In this document: in pieces, positions 28,635 to 36,253 of the stretch
Position numbering within the stretch: position 1 is the stretch's first letter
Layout: the number at the start of each line of letters is the position of its first letter
Assembly (NCBI GenBank): GCA_036939355.1
Contig: JALLAP010000032.1
Location: 1-36,253 of the forward strand
DNA from: Thalassiosira profunda
Lineage: Eukaryota; Bacillariophyta; Thalassiosirophyceae; Thalassiosirales; Thalassiosiraceae
Reading direction: 5' to 3'
DNA length: 36,253 nt
The notes under the pieces: generated by a model
Databases searched by the model: none
The model's input: the letters and a program-made list of their open reading frames with translations, nothing else
What the model was told of the DNA's origin: nothing
Position numbers and translations under genes: made by a program

Positions 28635-29591
28635 ATGTGCATCTCGGTCACTAAATTCATTGACCAGGAATCATTTGTTGTTGACAATGTGTTACCCCCA
28701 GAGCTAATCACAATGGCTGAAAAGATTGCAGAAGGACTGATATTCAACCCAATTGGCACTAAACAGGGGATAATGCCATCATTAGACAAGCCACTTGGGA
28801 GTAAGGAATATATGAGCAACCTGACTAGGCCTGCTGTGCTGCGCCAATTCTTTGGGATGACAGTGCCCACTGGGGAATGTGCCATATATACATATGGTAC
28901 TGGATCAGGATCAACCACAGTGGGCACTCACCCAGACTACGAGTGCACTCGTGAAATGACTGAAGGGATGAAGCTCATTGCAACACACATACAGCAAAAG
29001 ATCAATCAGCTTGAAGTGTTAGGCCTAGTTCAACCAACCGGAATCAACAGTTTCAACCATTGCACAGTTCTCTTCTATTTTCACAAGACTGCTCAGTCAT
29101 CAAGCAAAATGCTTGGCTTTCACACAGACAACGTGTACAGGAGCAAGGGGGCATACGATCGCAAGAAGAACTCACAGATGGAGAATACTCCAACCTGTAT
29201 CCTGACCATTGGATCTGACAGAGACCTCACATTACAGAAACAGTATCATGCACGTAACCCAGTCACACAGAGACGCAAGTGGAAAGAGTTATTCAGGCGA
29301 AGAGTCAAGCTTAGGCACAATTCATTGTTCTTGCTTCATGCATCAGATGAACGCCCCACACTATTCACCAAGTTGCTGAGATTTAGATGGCGCCACGGTG
29401 TCACATCTTTCCGTGACAAGCAGGCACTTTCTATTGCAATTGTTTATAGGACAGTCATCAACACATCACCACTGTCAGAAGAAGAGTGCTTTAGAAGTGC
29501 CCAGTCAACTAATGATGCACCACATCCATCCATTGAACATCTGAGAACATTATTCAGGCAGGTAGTCTACCGCTCTGAGAGTTCAAAATAA
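28635..29591 (+). CDS. Probable 2-oxoglutarate/Fe(II)-dependent oxygenase
   Basis: 318 aa, intact. 2OG/Fe(II) enzymes hydroxylate or demethylate proteins, nucleic acids or small molecules. The metal triad is visible: H163 and D165 in LGFHTDN, and H254 in WRHGVTSF. The Arg expected to bind the 2OG carboxylate is R272 in SIAIVYRTV. The HG(V) followed by a strand ending in Y/F-R is reminiscent of AlkB-type enzymes. An additional strand (TCILTIGSDRDL, 187-198) and a basic loop (TQRRKWKELFRRRVKLRHNS, 211-230) lie between the metal ligands; the loop could contact nucleic acid. The N-terminal 140 residues are unrecognised. The start ATG has A at -3. Substrate unknown. AlkB-like nucleic-acid demethylase and prolyl/lysyl hydroxylase are both open. 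Confidence 0.65.
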   Translation: MCISVTKFIDQESFVVDNVLPPELITMAEKIAEGLIFNPIGTKQGIMPSLDKPLGSKEYMSNLTRPAVLRQFFGMTVPTGECAIYTYGTGSGSTTVGTHPDYECTREMTEGMKLIATHIQQKINQLEVLGLVQPTGINSFNHCTVLFYFHKTAQSSSKMLGFHTDNVYRSKGAYDRKKNSQMENTPTCILTIGSDRDLTLQKQYHARNPVTQRRKWKELFRRRVKLRHNSLFLLHASDERPTLFTKLLRFRWRHGVTSFRDKQALSIAIVYRTVINTSPLSEEECFRSAQSTNDAPHPSIEHLRTLFRQVVYRSESSK

Positions 29592-29680
29592 AACACCAAG
29601 TGGTACCTAACCCAAACCTTAACTTCTAACTTAACTTCCAACTTCCAACTTCAACCTCAGAGAAGAATCATAAGATTTCT

Positions 29681-29687
29681 CTCATAA
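29681..29687 (+). promoter_or_regulatory. CTCATAA element before the 29739 gene
   Basis: TCTCATAAATTTTCAAAT, ending 51 nt before the ATG at 29739. A short uORF (ATGCCCTGA at 29725) lies in the leader. Confidence 0.5.
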
Positions 29688-29738
29688 ATTTTCAAATCAT
29701 CCCATCCACACCCCCTCATCGTGCCATGCCCTGAAATC

Positions 29739-31217
29739 ATGTCTCAACACTCCACATCCAAGGACATCCTCGAGTTCAATGCGAGCAGTTATTGTATTCT
29801 CGCCTCATATGCTACACATATCAACATATCAGGCTTTCCAAAGTGGAGTGACACTGTGAAATCTCGAGCAATGAAAGATGATCCACACCAGGCAGAATAT
29901 CTGATGGGTGATCTCATCCGAAGGGTATTCGACTGGCAACACAATGTTTCTGGTCCCCTGTCAAAGCTTTTTGTAACATCACCACAATGCACATATGATT
30001 TCGCCAGGAAAACATTCCAGAAGAGTTTTCTCATGGATGGTCCAGTGGATGATGCTATCAACTCAAGTGGACAATTGCACTATGAATTAATCATGGCAGC
30101 ATCAACTCAGATCTTGGATTTGTTGAGGGAGGCCCCAGACTCGATTGGTTCACAGACATTCAAAGAAATCCAGGGTTGGTTTCGAACCATCAATGAGGAA
30201 GCCACCAAACAGGGACACTCAATCTTCACCCCTGACATACTACCCTATGTCATGCAAATGAACTCAGATTGGGTCACCCTGCAGCCACATTGTCTTGACA
30301 ATATTGAAAGCAACCAAGGCAATGAGTACCCCTTTTTCAGTGCCAAAATATTGCACCTGTACATCGCACATCTCGTGTATGTCACCGAGGTTGACCCACA
30401 CTATACTGGTGACAGGGCATGCAAGGAACCATTTGACATCATCGACCAAAGCTTAGGCACATACACACCTGTCACACAGAATAATGTCAGCGGGCCTCCA
30501 ACAGAAATTGTTACAGATGCTGGCTCTGGAGAATCAATCTTGGGCACACCAAAATCAGCTCATAGTTATGACAGCGGCACCATATCCACTACTTTTGGTG
30601 CTAGCGACAGCCCGAGTCTCACCGACTCTGAACATGCATCAGAAGATGCCAAAGACAGCTGGGCCACAAGCTGCAGTGACATGCTCTCCTCACTGTTCGA
30701 GACAGATTCTTGGGGCCTCCCAAACAGAAGTACGCAACAGAGGTCATTGCCTCTCCTTGGATCAAAATCCTTCCATGCAAAGCTCATACACTATGAAATC
30801 CCAGCGGTTCACCAATTGCACAAATCATTGATGAGAGAAATGATCTCAAGATTTGAGGGTAGGGCCATATCTATGAATCGTGACCCATCCCCTTATGAAA
30901 GACATCAGATGGCTATATTCAGGAGATGGGCAAGTGAGCTTATAATGCCAATTCTCGAGCACAGAATCAGCGCAGTCCAAAACAACGAATCTACCAGGGC
31001 CAGTGAGAGAAGCAACACTTTGGTGAAAAAAAATAGGCACCGAGATGTCAACTTACCGACATTGTTCCATGATGACTCCTTTTTAGGGGTCCTCTCATAT
31101 GCGACGATAGTCAGAGAGAGATCCAAATATTTCACTCACAGGCCAAAGGCAGCAGACAGTCCACAGAAGAGGAGAAGAATGATGGCAAAAAAGCTATGTA
31201 TGTCGGTGAGTGTATGA
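29739..31217 (+). CDS. Orphan 492-aa protein
   Basis: Single open frame, family not recognised. I chose the ATG at 29739 (MSQHSTSKDI); the earlier ATG at 29725 is out of frame and stops at once. Residues 1-230 look helical and folded (SYCILASYATHINISGF, GDLIRRVFDWQH, HYELIMAASTQILDLLR). Residues ~245-335 are Ser/Thr/Asp-rich and probably disordered (DSPSLTDSEHASEDAKDSW). Residues 340-420 form a second helical region (HQMAIFRRWASELIMPILEHR). A basic PQKRRRMMAKK cluster near the C-terminus suggests nuclear location. It lies between the 2OG oxygenase-like gene and the giant orphan, all on one strand. No catalytic motif is visible. Confidence 0.7.
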   Translation: MSQHSTSKDILEFNASSYCILASYATHINISGFPKWSDTVKSRAMKDDPHQAEYLMGDLIRRVFDWQHNVSGPLSKLFVTSPQCTYDFARKTFQKSFLMDGPVDDAINSSGQLHYELIMAASTQILDLLREAPDSIGSQTFKEIQGWFRTINEEATKQGHSIFTPDILPYVMQMNSDWVTLQPHCLDNIESNQGNEYPFFSAKILHLYIAHLVYVTEVDPHYTGDRACKEPFDIIDQSLGTYTPVTQNNVSGPPTEIVTDAGSGESILGTPKSAHSYDSGTISTTFGASDSPSLTDSEHASEDAKDSWATSCSDMLSSLFETDSWGLPNRSTQQRSLPLLGSKSFHAKLIHYEIPAVHQLHKSLMREMISRFEGRAISMNRDPSPYERHQMAIFRRWASELIMPILEHRISAVQNNESTRASERSNTLVKKNRHRDVNLPTLFHDDSFLGVLSYATIVRERSKYFTHRPKAADSPQKRRRMMAKKLCMSVSV

Positions 31218-31359
31218 GAGAGGAGGAGAGAGATGGACAGTCAGAGAATAATAGGTAGGGGGCGAGAGAGAGTGAAAGACTTAGGGGTGGAGAGGAGGAA
31301 GAGTAGGGTACATGATTATGGACAGTGCAGCTTCTTGTTCAAAAGAGATCTAGTATCAT

Positions 31360-31366
31360 CTCATAA
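31360..31366 (+). promoter_or_regulatory. CTCATAA element before the 31597 gene
   Basis: TCTCATAAAAATAAAG, 47 nt before a small ORF at 31414 and 230 nt before the ATG at 31597. Confidence 0.45.
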
Positions 31367-31413
31367 AAATAAAGAACGACCTTTTCAACCACTCCATGAC
31401 AACAAAAGTAACA

Positions 31414-31500
31414 TGACAGACACATCTGAATTTTTGCCATCTTCTGATGATGAATGTGATGACAAGACATATCATCAAGTGTGGGTTGAAATAATATGAG
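31414..31500 (+). CDS. Short leader ORF (28 aa) or first exon
   Basis: ATG to TGA, acidic peptide (FLPSSDDECDD). It begins 47 nt after the CTCATAA element, a spacing like that of real starts in this window. It may be an upstream ORF or a first exon spliced to the 31597 frame. Weak evidence. Confidence 0.25.
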
Positions 31501-31596
31501 TCCTGTATCAATGCCACTCAGCAAATTCATTAACAAACACTTTATCCATGAATCTTCAGGGGATGCAGACAACTCTCATCACAATCAGTTTCGAAC

Positions 31597-34500
31597 ATGC
31601 TACTCTCAAGATGTAAAGAGACAGTAGCCTCAAACACAAAAGCAGTCAGTGGCGAGACTACACAGATCTCGTCAGATTTTGACGCATTTAGTGCAACAGT
31701 GACCGTCGAGACAGATGATGGTCACTTGGATGAAAACACAGCCAATGGTATTTTATCCCTTTTGCAGGTTTTTGGGACCAAACATTCTAATATCAGCCTG
31801 CCATACAACGCTGTGGGCGCAAAGAAAAAAGATAGCATCTTTGGTTGTCCTGGGGGAGAAGGATGTCAGCACCTCAAGGAATTCAAGCAGAACGAAATGC
31901 TCGTCATCTCCACTCCTGTAAAGATTGCCACACATACATGCTGCAAAACGAAACTCATTGAATTCTTCCATCAGCATGACTGGAACGTGGAGCCATCTCA
32001 ACACAAAGACATCTGCTTTGACCCAAAAATTGCCTCCAATCTACCTTCATTCGACTTGTTGATGGAGGCAGTTTTGACGCAATGCTTTGTGGGAACCAAA
32101 TTCTTCATTCATATTGCTGACTTTGGCATGAGGCGCCAAATCAAGGATAGCGACTATGGTGACCTAACCTCCCTCTTTGATGCAGTGCACAAGTGTCGAT
32201 TGGCTGGTGCGAACGTGGATATTCTTCAACTGGACTTGGCTTTCAGCACAAAGGCAGTCAAAGGGTATCTTGTTCAATTTTCATGTGATAAGCCTACAAG
32301 ACAGCCTTCAGACCCACAGTCTGCATTGGACAAATGTCACACACACATCTTTCCAATGAACTCTGTGGAACTTGCCAAAGGTAGGTCAGATCAAAAGGGC
32401 ACCATCCAAATAAAAAAAAAGGGCTGGGGTTCAGATCCTGTCATGATGACAGGTTCCAGGGGGCACAACAATCAAGCTCTGTCCTTTGTCACAGAATCCA
32501 TTTACGAACTTCATCCAGAAGCAATGGGCAACCACAGTTCTTGTGGGTGTCATGGCCAATCACAAAGGCAGTTTTCTTTCAACCATCAAGTCATCCATAA
32601 TGTCAAGGCATATTGCAGCAACTCTCACAATATCATGCAAGACAGGTCCAAAGTAGCATTCATTTTAGACATGAACAGGATGTACTTCATTGGTAACATG
32701 ACCATTAAGCAACTGAAACAAGGAATGTTGAACATGTGCAGGTCCTGCATGCGAGGATTCAAGCATACCAGAGTCTATGGTGTAAATGGAAGGACTGAAG
32801 TATCCATCAGGCCTACCCTCCATGAATGTGACAAGTGGCTGAGATGTCATGGTCACATCAATGACTTTCTCTGTCTTACATATGTTGCTCTGTGGGACAC
32901 CTTCAACACTCACAGAATTCAGTGCTCACTCATATCAGCCAATCATGTCGAGGCTAAGCTTTTGTCACTCATCGACCAAATCAAACCATACCTGCAATTG
33001 AGGGAATCCCGCAAACTGAACGATGCCTACACCAAGAACACAATGTTTCTCAAATGGTTCAGGTCACATGTCTCTCTTGCGGCAATCACAGCAGGGTTCG
33101 CCCCTGGGTATGGGATGAGATTCATCAGTGAATGGGCTCGGGACGGAACAAGATTTGATCCCTACGCACAGTATAAGGTTCTGACTCAGTCAGAGGAGGA
33201 GCAATTCATCAATGACGGCCGCGACAATGCCACTACTACAATACCAAGGGTCTTGGCACCATATCTCCATGACACTGTCAGAAAAGTCTTGTCGGGTGAC
33301 GGGTCTCAATTTATTGTGGCATTCTTGCAAAAAGCACTGCATGGTGATCCATTCCCCACACACAGAGATGCACTGACATCCTTTTGCGCACTGAGTCTGT
33401 CAGACAAGCTCAGTCTTGTTTCAAACTATGATACCATATGCTCTAACATCACAATGCCTGATCATCTGAAGCCACCCGAAGACAATGGGCTTGATCACAC
33501 TGAGAATCAAGATCCGTTGACAGCAAATGCAGATTCTGACCATATCGTCACTCAAAAATACAGTGATCATGCCCACATAAATGAAAGATTTGATGACTGG
33601 ATCCTCTGGGATACGATGGTCAACTCTCCATCAAGTGGAGCAAACTTCTTTCAAGGTGAATTTCTAAAAAGAAAAGGCAAGGAGCCTATTCAGGTTTTGA
33701 CTCGGGCCATGGAAATGATGAAAGCATTCAGTGACTACAGTCATCCATTGTTCTGCCACAATCTGGCCCATCATATTGTGGAATGTCACAAGCACCAGAT
33801 CTGTCTACCAGGTCACACTCACACTCTGACACCCCTAAACAATCGGTGTCCTCTCCTGATATGGTTGGATGGGCCGGCCCTGCAGAGCATCACTCATGCC
33901 AATCTCTCCCTGACGTGCACCCAGCTCAATGTCACGATTCTTGACGGCAAAAATGACAAGCAAACATTCTGGCAATCACTGGCATTGCACTACAGGTTTC
34001 CTTGTCTGGACCTGACATACAACCAGGATCTTCTACAAACAAGCACCACTGTTTCCCCATTGAATGCCATCCTGAACACCACCCTTGAAAGAGACATTGC
34101 CATACTTGCATTGACCATGGTTCACAAGAACCATGATGTGTACTTTCGCAACAGAAGCAATCACACAATCTTTGTCCCCAAGAAGAGTCACATCACACGA
34201 TCTCTGCCTCAACCACTCGCCATTTCACATGATGGTCAGTTTAGGCAATCCGGATATGAGGCCCTCACTCGCAGCAAAATGTGCAATGTCAAATCAGAGA
34301 AACAACTCAAACGAGCAATTCATGAATACATCAGTGAAAATACATTCATTGACGAATGTCTCACTGATGACGCTATTTGCTGCACAGCACTGTACTTCAA
34401 AGACCCAATCACACTGACCGAAACACACAAGATCAGGTTCATGCCTCCCACATCAATGTCAGCATATGAAAATGAGAATTACCTTCGGTTCATTCCAAAG

Positions 34501-35973
34501 GTGGTATTTCCAATCCTCTCACTCCTATATCAAAAGGACATCATGTTTATTGATGTGGATGCGAACACCACTTCCATTTACCTTTATCAAACCACTCAAC
34601 CATATGCCCCGAGAGGGTATTCAATTGCATATGTGGAGCCGAGCACATCCATCTCCTTATGTACTGATAGGAGCAAGGTGCATGTATTTTCTAAAGTCAG
34701 GAATCAGGTGAAGGAGGAGGACCCTACATCCATACTTCCACAAAACAATGCCAACCATCAACGTCAAGACCACATCATCACTAACCCTCCACACTCAAGT
34801 GCCAGGTTCACAAAATATATCGAACATCCTCATCAACCTCAACACTTGACAACGTCCATTGCCGTTAGTCTGAAGAAGATACTTCTTTCGATTCATCACC
34901 TTTCAATCAACCACAAAGATCAGGGTATAGATCACTGCATTTCACTCCGATCTTTGGCCTTGATTCCATATCTGAAAGAAATGCAGCTGACACTGCCAAC
35001 ATTCCACCATTTGATGGTCCTTCTATACTCCTCAACAGCCAGTCACACTCAAAGACACACCACAATGAACATCCTGATCCATGCAATGCGTCAAGAGGAT
35101 GTGACCCACCATCTAATGTTACCTGTCTTTGTTCTCAAAACCAAGATTCCTATTGCAGTTTGGGAGATATCAGGGAAACCAAGGAGAAAAAAAACCCATC
35201 TTTATGTGTATGACAAGTGCTCCGCAAGAGTTTGTCATCACACATACAGTGGTTACCACTATTTTCATCACATTCAACACCTCAATTACTTGAAAGCCAA
35301 CCATCAACGGGGTGTTTGGAAACATGGGTACTTCAAGCCACCTCACAAACTGTTTGATGGTGGTCTCTCTTATTTGCATCTCAAGTATTCCTTCCCTGAC
35401 AGAGTTATAGTGAAGAAGACACTCCACCAACTGAAGACCTCAGTGTCCTCCTCCAGAATACTACTCGAAGACGATGTCATTAGACACCCACTATGCCTCA
35501 ACAGTATTCCCACAGTAATACCGATGGAGCACACAGAGAGTGATCACTCCCACCATGCCATTCTGATCATCTTCCCTCACAACAGTGTTGACGACACAAA
35601 ATGGGATGCTCTTGCTGTTCACTTCGACCGATCACTTGAACATGTCATCTGCTCAATGGCAAAAGCTGTTCTGTCAAATGCCACTACCCATCTGATCGAG
35701 AGTGAGACACAGTCGGACACATTTTCCAACACGTTTGGAAGATATTACCACCTCCAGTACCGACTCCTCCATACAAATGACTGCAACAGTGGTGTCATGG
35801 CACCATTTTTTGCATATGTCGCCACTCACTCACAATCAAAGCAAGATTTCCTAAGCAAGTGTTCACGGTTGGTAATCACTGCAAACTTCAATGAGCTTGT
35901 AAGAAGATGGATTCTCAAACCAGAACCATACACTGATGCCCCAACTTGGATCTCACAACATTTAAGATTTTAG
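31597..35973 (+). CDS. Giant orphan protein (1,458 aa) next to the telomere
   Basis: One uninterrupted frame of 1,458 codons, family not recognised. The ATG at 31597 (A at -3) is the first in frame after a TGA at 31549. The N-terminal third has Cys/His groups that may bind zinc (FGCPGGEGCQHL near residue 84, HTCCKTK, SSCGCHG, NMCRSCMRGF near 380) and an ordered segment KFFIHIADFGMRRQ. The middle (residues ~480-560) contains FRSHVSLAAITAGFAPGYGM. The C-terminal half is rich in His, Ser and Thr with regular beta-like strands (DIMFIDVDANTTSIYLYQ, LPVFVLKTKIPIAVWE, HLYVYDK). No P-loop, DDE, polymerase, helicase or capsid motif was seen. The intact length argues for recent selection. The stop codon is 216 bp from the first TTAGGG unit. 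Confidence 0.8.
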   Translation: MLLSRCKETVASNTKAVSGETTQISSDFDAFSATVTVETDDGHLDENTANGILSLLQVFGTKHSNISLPYNAVGAKKKDSIFGCPGGEGCQHLKEFKQNEMLVISTPVKIATHTCCKTKLIEFFHQHDWNVEPSQHKDICFDPKIASNLPSFDLLMEAVLTQCFVGTKFFIHIADFGMRRQIKDSDYGDLTSLFDAVHKCRLAGANVDILQLDLAFSTKAVKGYLVQFSCDKPTRQPSDPQSALDKCHTHIFPMNSVELAKGRSDQKGTIQIKKKGWGSDPVMMTGSRGHNNQALSFVTESIYELHPEAMGNHSSCGCHGQSQRQFSFNHQVIHNVKAYCSNSHNIMQDRSKVAFILDMNRMYFIGNMTIKQLKQGMLNMCRSCMRGFKHTRVYGVNGRTEVSIRPTLHECDKWLRCHGHINDFLCLTYVALWDTFNTHRIQCSLISANHVEAKLLSLIDQIKPYLQLRESRKLNDAYTKNTMFLKWFRSHVSLAAITAGFAPGYGMRFISEWARDGTRFDPYAQYKVLTQSEEEQFINDGRDNATTTIPRVLAPYLHDTVRKVLSGDGSQFIVAFLQKALHGDPFPTHRDALTSFCALSLSDKLSLVSNYDTICSNITMPDHLKPPEDNGLDHTENQDPLTANADSDHIVTQKYSDHAHINERFDDWILWDTMVNSPSSGANFFQGEFLKRKGKEPIQVLTRAMEMMKAFSDYSHPLFCHNLAHHIVECHKHQICLPGHTHTLTPLNNRCPLLIWLDGPALQSITHANLSLTCTQLNVTILDGKNDKQTFWQSLALHYRFPCLDLTYNQDLLQTSTTVSPLNAILNTTLERDIAILALTMVHKNHDVYFRNRSNHTIFVPKKSHITRSLPQPLAISHDGQFRQSGYEALTRSKMCNVKSEKQLKRAIHEYISENTFIDECLTDDAICCTALYFKDPITLTETHKIRFMPPTSMSAYENENYLRFIPKVVFPILSLLYQKDIMFIDVDANTTSIYLYQTTQPYAPRGYSIAYVEPSTSISLCTDRSKVHVFSKVRNQVKEEDPTSILPQNNANHQRQDHIITNPPHSSARFTKYIEHPHQPQHLTTSIAVSLKKILLSIHHLSINHKDQGIDHCISLRSLALIPYLKEMQLTLPTFHHLMVLLYSSTASHTQRHTTMNILIHAMRQEDVTHHLMLPVFVLKTKIPIAVWEISGKPRRKKTHLYVYDKCSARVCHHTYSGYHYFHHIQHLNYLKANHQRGVWKHGYFKPPHKLFDGGLSYLHLKYSFPDRVIVKKTLHQLKTSVSSSRILLEDDVIRHPLCLNSIPTVIPMEHTESDHSHHAILIIFPHNSVDDTKWDALAVHFDRSLEHVICSMAKAVLSNATTHLIESETQSDTFSNTFGRYYHLQYRLLHTNDCNSGVMAPFFAYVATHSQSKQDFLSKCSRLVITANFNELVRRWILKPEPYTDAPTWISQHLRF

Positions 35974-36039
35974 ATTCTGTTGAGACCCCATACCATTTCT
36001 CTACCTATTTTTGTCAGCACTATTTATTGTTTTCTTCAT

Positions 36040-36046
36040 CTCATAA
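36040..36046 (+). promoter_or_regulatory. CTCATAA element without a downstream gene
   Basis: TCTCATAAAAATATG, almost identical to the element at 31360, but only 143 bp lie between it and the telomere, with no ORF longer than 12 codons after the next ATG. Possibly the promoter of a gene lost by chromosome truncation. Confidence 0.35.
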
Positions 36047-36189
36047 AAATATGAAAAGTGAGACACAATCCAGGTCTGGCTGTGACTAGGTACTCCAGGC
36101 CAATGATCATGTTTCACCCAACAAAAGAGAAAACCACACCAACCAAAGTGACACATCTCACACATGTTGTCTTGGAACAAAAATTCGAG

Positions 36190-36253
36190 TTAGGGTTAGG
36201 GTTAGGGTTAGGGTTAGGGTTAGGGTTAGGGTTAGGGTTAGGGTTAGGGTTAG
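36190..36253 (+). repeat. Telomere, (TTAGGG)n
   Basis: Ten perfect TTAGGG units plus TTAG to the end of the window, G-rich strand toward the end. Marks a chromosome terminus; true length is not shown because the sequence stops. Confidence 0.97.

Larger units (their letters stand above)
31218..31596. other. Spacer and leader of the 31597 gene
   Basis: Starts with a C-poor GAGAG/GGAGG tract (31215-31320), followed by a CTCATAA element at 31360 and a 28-codon ORF. Possible splice sites exist (acceptor TCTTCAG ending 31559), but no donor gives a unique frame. Confidence 0.4.

Noticed and set aside
31597..35973. Telomere-linked RecQ-type helicase, KDZ-type transposase or OTU-type protease
   Set aside because: No P-loop or helicase motifs, no DDE pattern. 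An OTU-like reading around 33.9-34.2 kb lacks the catalytic Cys.
6321..36189. Giant virus, Polinton/Maverick or Starship-like integrated element
   Set aside because: The co-oriented block with orphan genes invites the idea, but no capsid, packaging ATPase, integrase, tyrosine recombinase, DNA polymerase or terminal inverted repeats were recognised.

Overview
The window is the end of a eukaryotic nuclear chromosome. Its last 64 bases are an uninterrupted (TTAGGG)n array with the G-rich strand running 5'->3' to the right edge, as expected of a right-hand telomere. Genes have short GT-AG introns (64-215 nt), start codons mostly in Kozak-like context, and long monocistronic spacing. The ankyrin protein (LPLH.AC repeats), the F-box/LRR/Cys-rich protein and the MYND protein look like gene families I associate with diatoms and other stramenopiles. 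A recurrent CTCATAA element in front of many genes recalls the stramenopile (oomycete) initiator. I infer a diatom or related stramenopile from style only, not from a marker gene.

Left part (1-6.3 kb). A frameshifted ankyrin-repeat gene is followed by a degenerate interstitial telomere tract. Next come a frameshifted gene with a distinctive C-terminal domain, a divergent pair (minus-strand DOT1-like methyltransferase with one frameshift, plus-strand chromodomain protein with one intron), and a minus-strand nuclear-looking orphan.

Middle (6.3-17.4 kb). In order: an F-box-like/LRR/Cys-rich protein; a Ulp1-type SUMO protease in three inferred exons with the H-D-Q-C residues visible; a BRWD/PHIP-type protein (WD40 repeats, crypto-Tudor-like segment, bromodomain remnant) in three exons; a MYND-finger protein whose C-terminal domain matches the one near 2.7 kb; and a frameshifted minus-strand orphan.

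Right part (17.5-36.2 kb). Six large plus-strand genes run toward the telomere: a 672-aa protein with a possible 2-oxoglutarate/Fe(II) oxygenase signature, a ~1,550-aa acidic/basic repeat protein split by an out-of-frame 103-nt repeat, a 580-aa orphan, a 318-aa protein with a clearer 2OG/Fe(II) oxygenase signature, a 492-aa orphan and a 1,458-aa orphan. The last one stops only 216 bp before the telomere repeats.

Several products carry basic nuclear-localisation-like clusters, and the recognisable ones belong to chromatin, SUMO and ubiquitin biology: DOT1-like writer, chromodomain reader, BRWD reader, SUMO protease, F-box, and possible AlkB-like demethylases. Whether they work together is inference. 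Spacers share three repeated signatures: the CTCATAA element, a GTCTAATTTAG..TTATTTT repeat family, and TAGGTA/TACCTA motifs including a perfect 18-bp inverted repeat. Five genes are interrupted by single frame changes, which reflects either subtelomeric decay or consensus errors. No transposase, integrase, capsid protein, rRNA, tRNA or CRISPR array was recognised.
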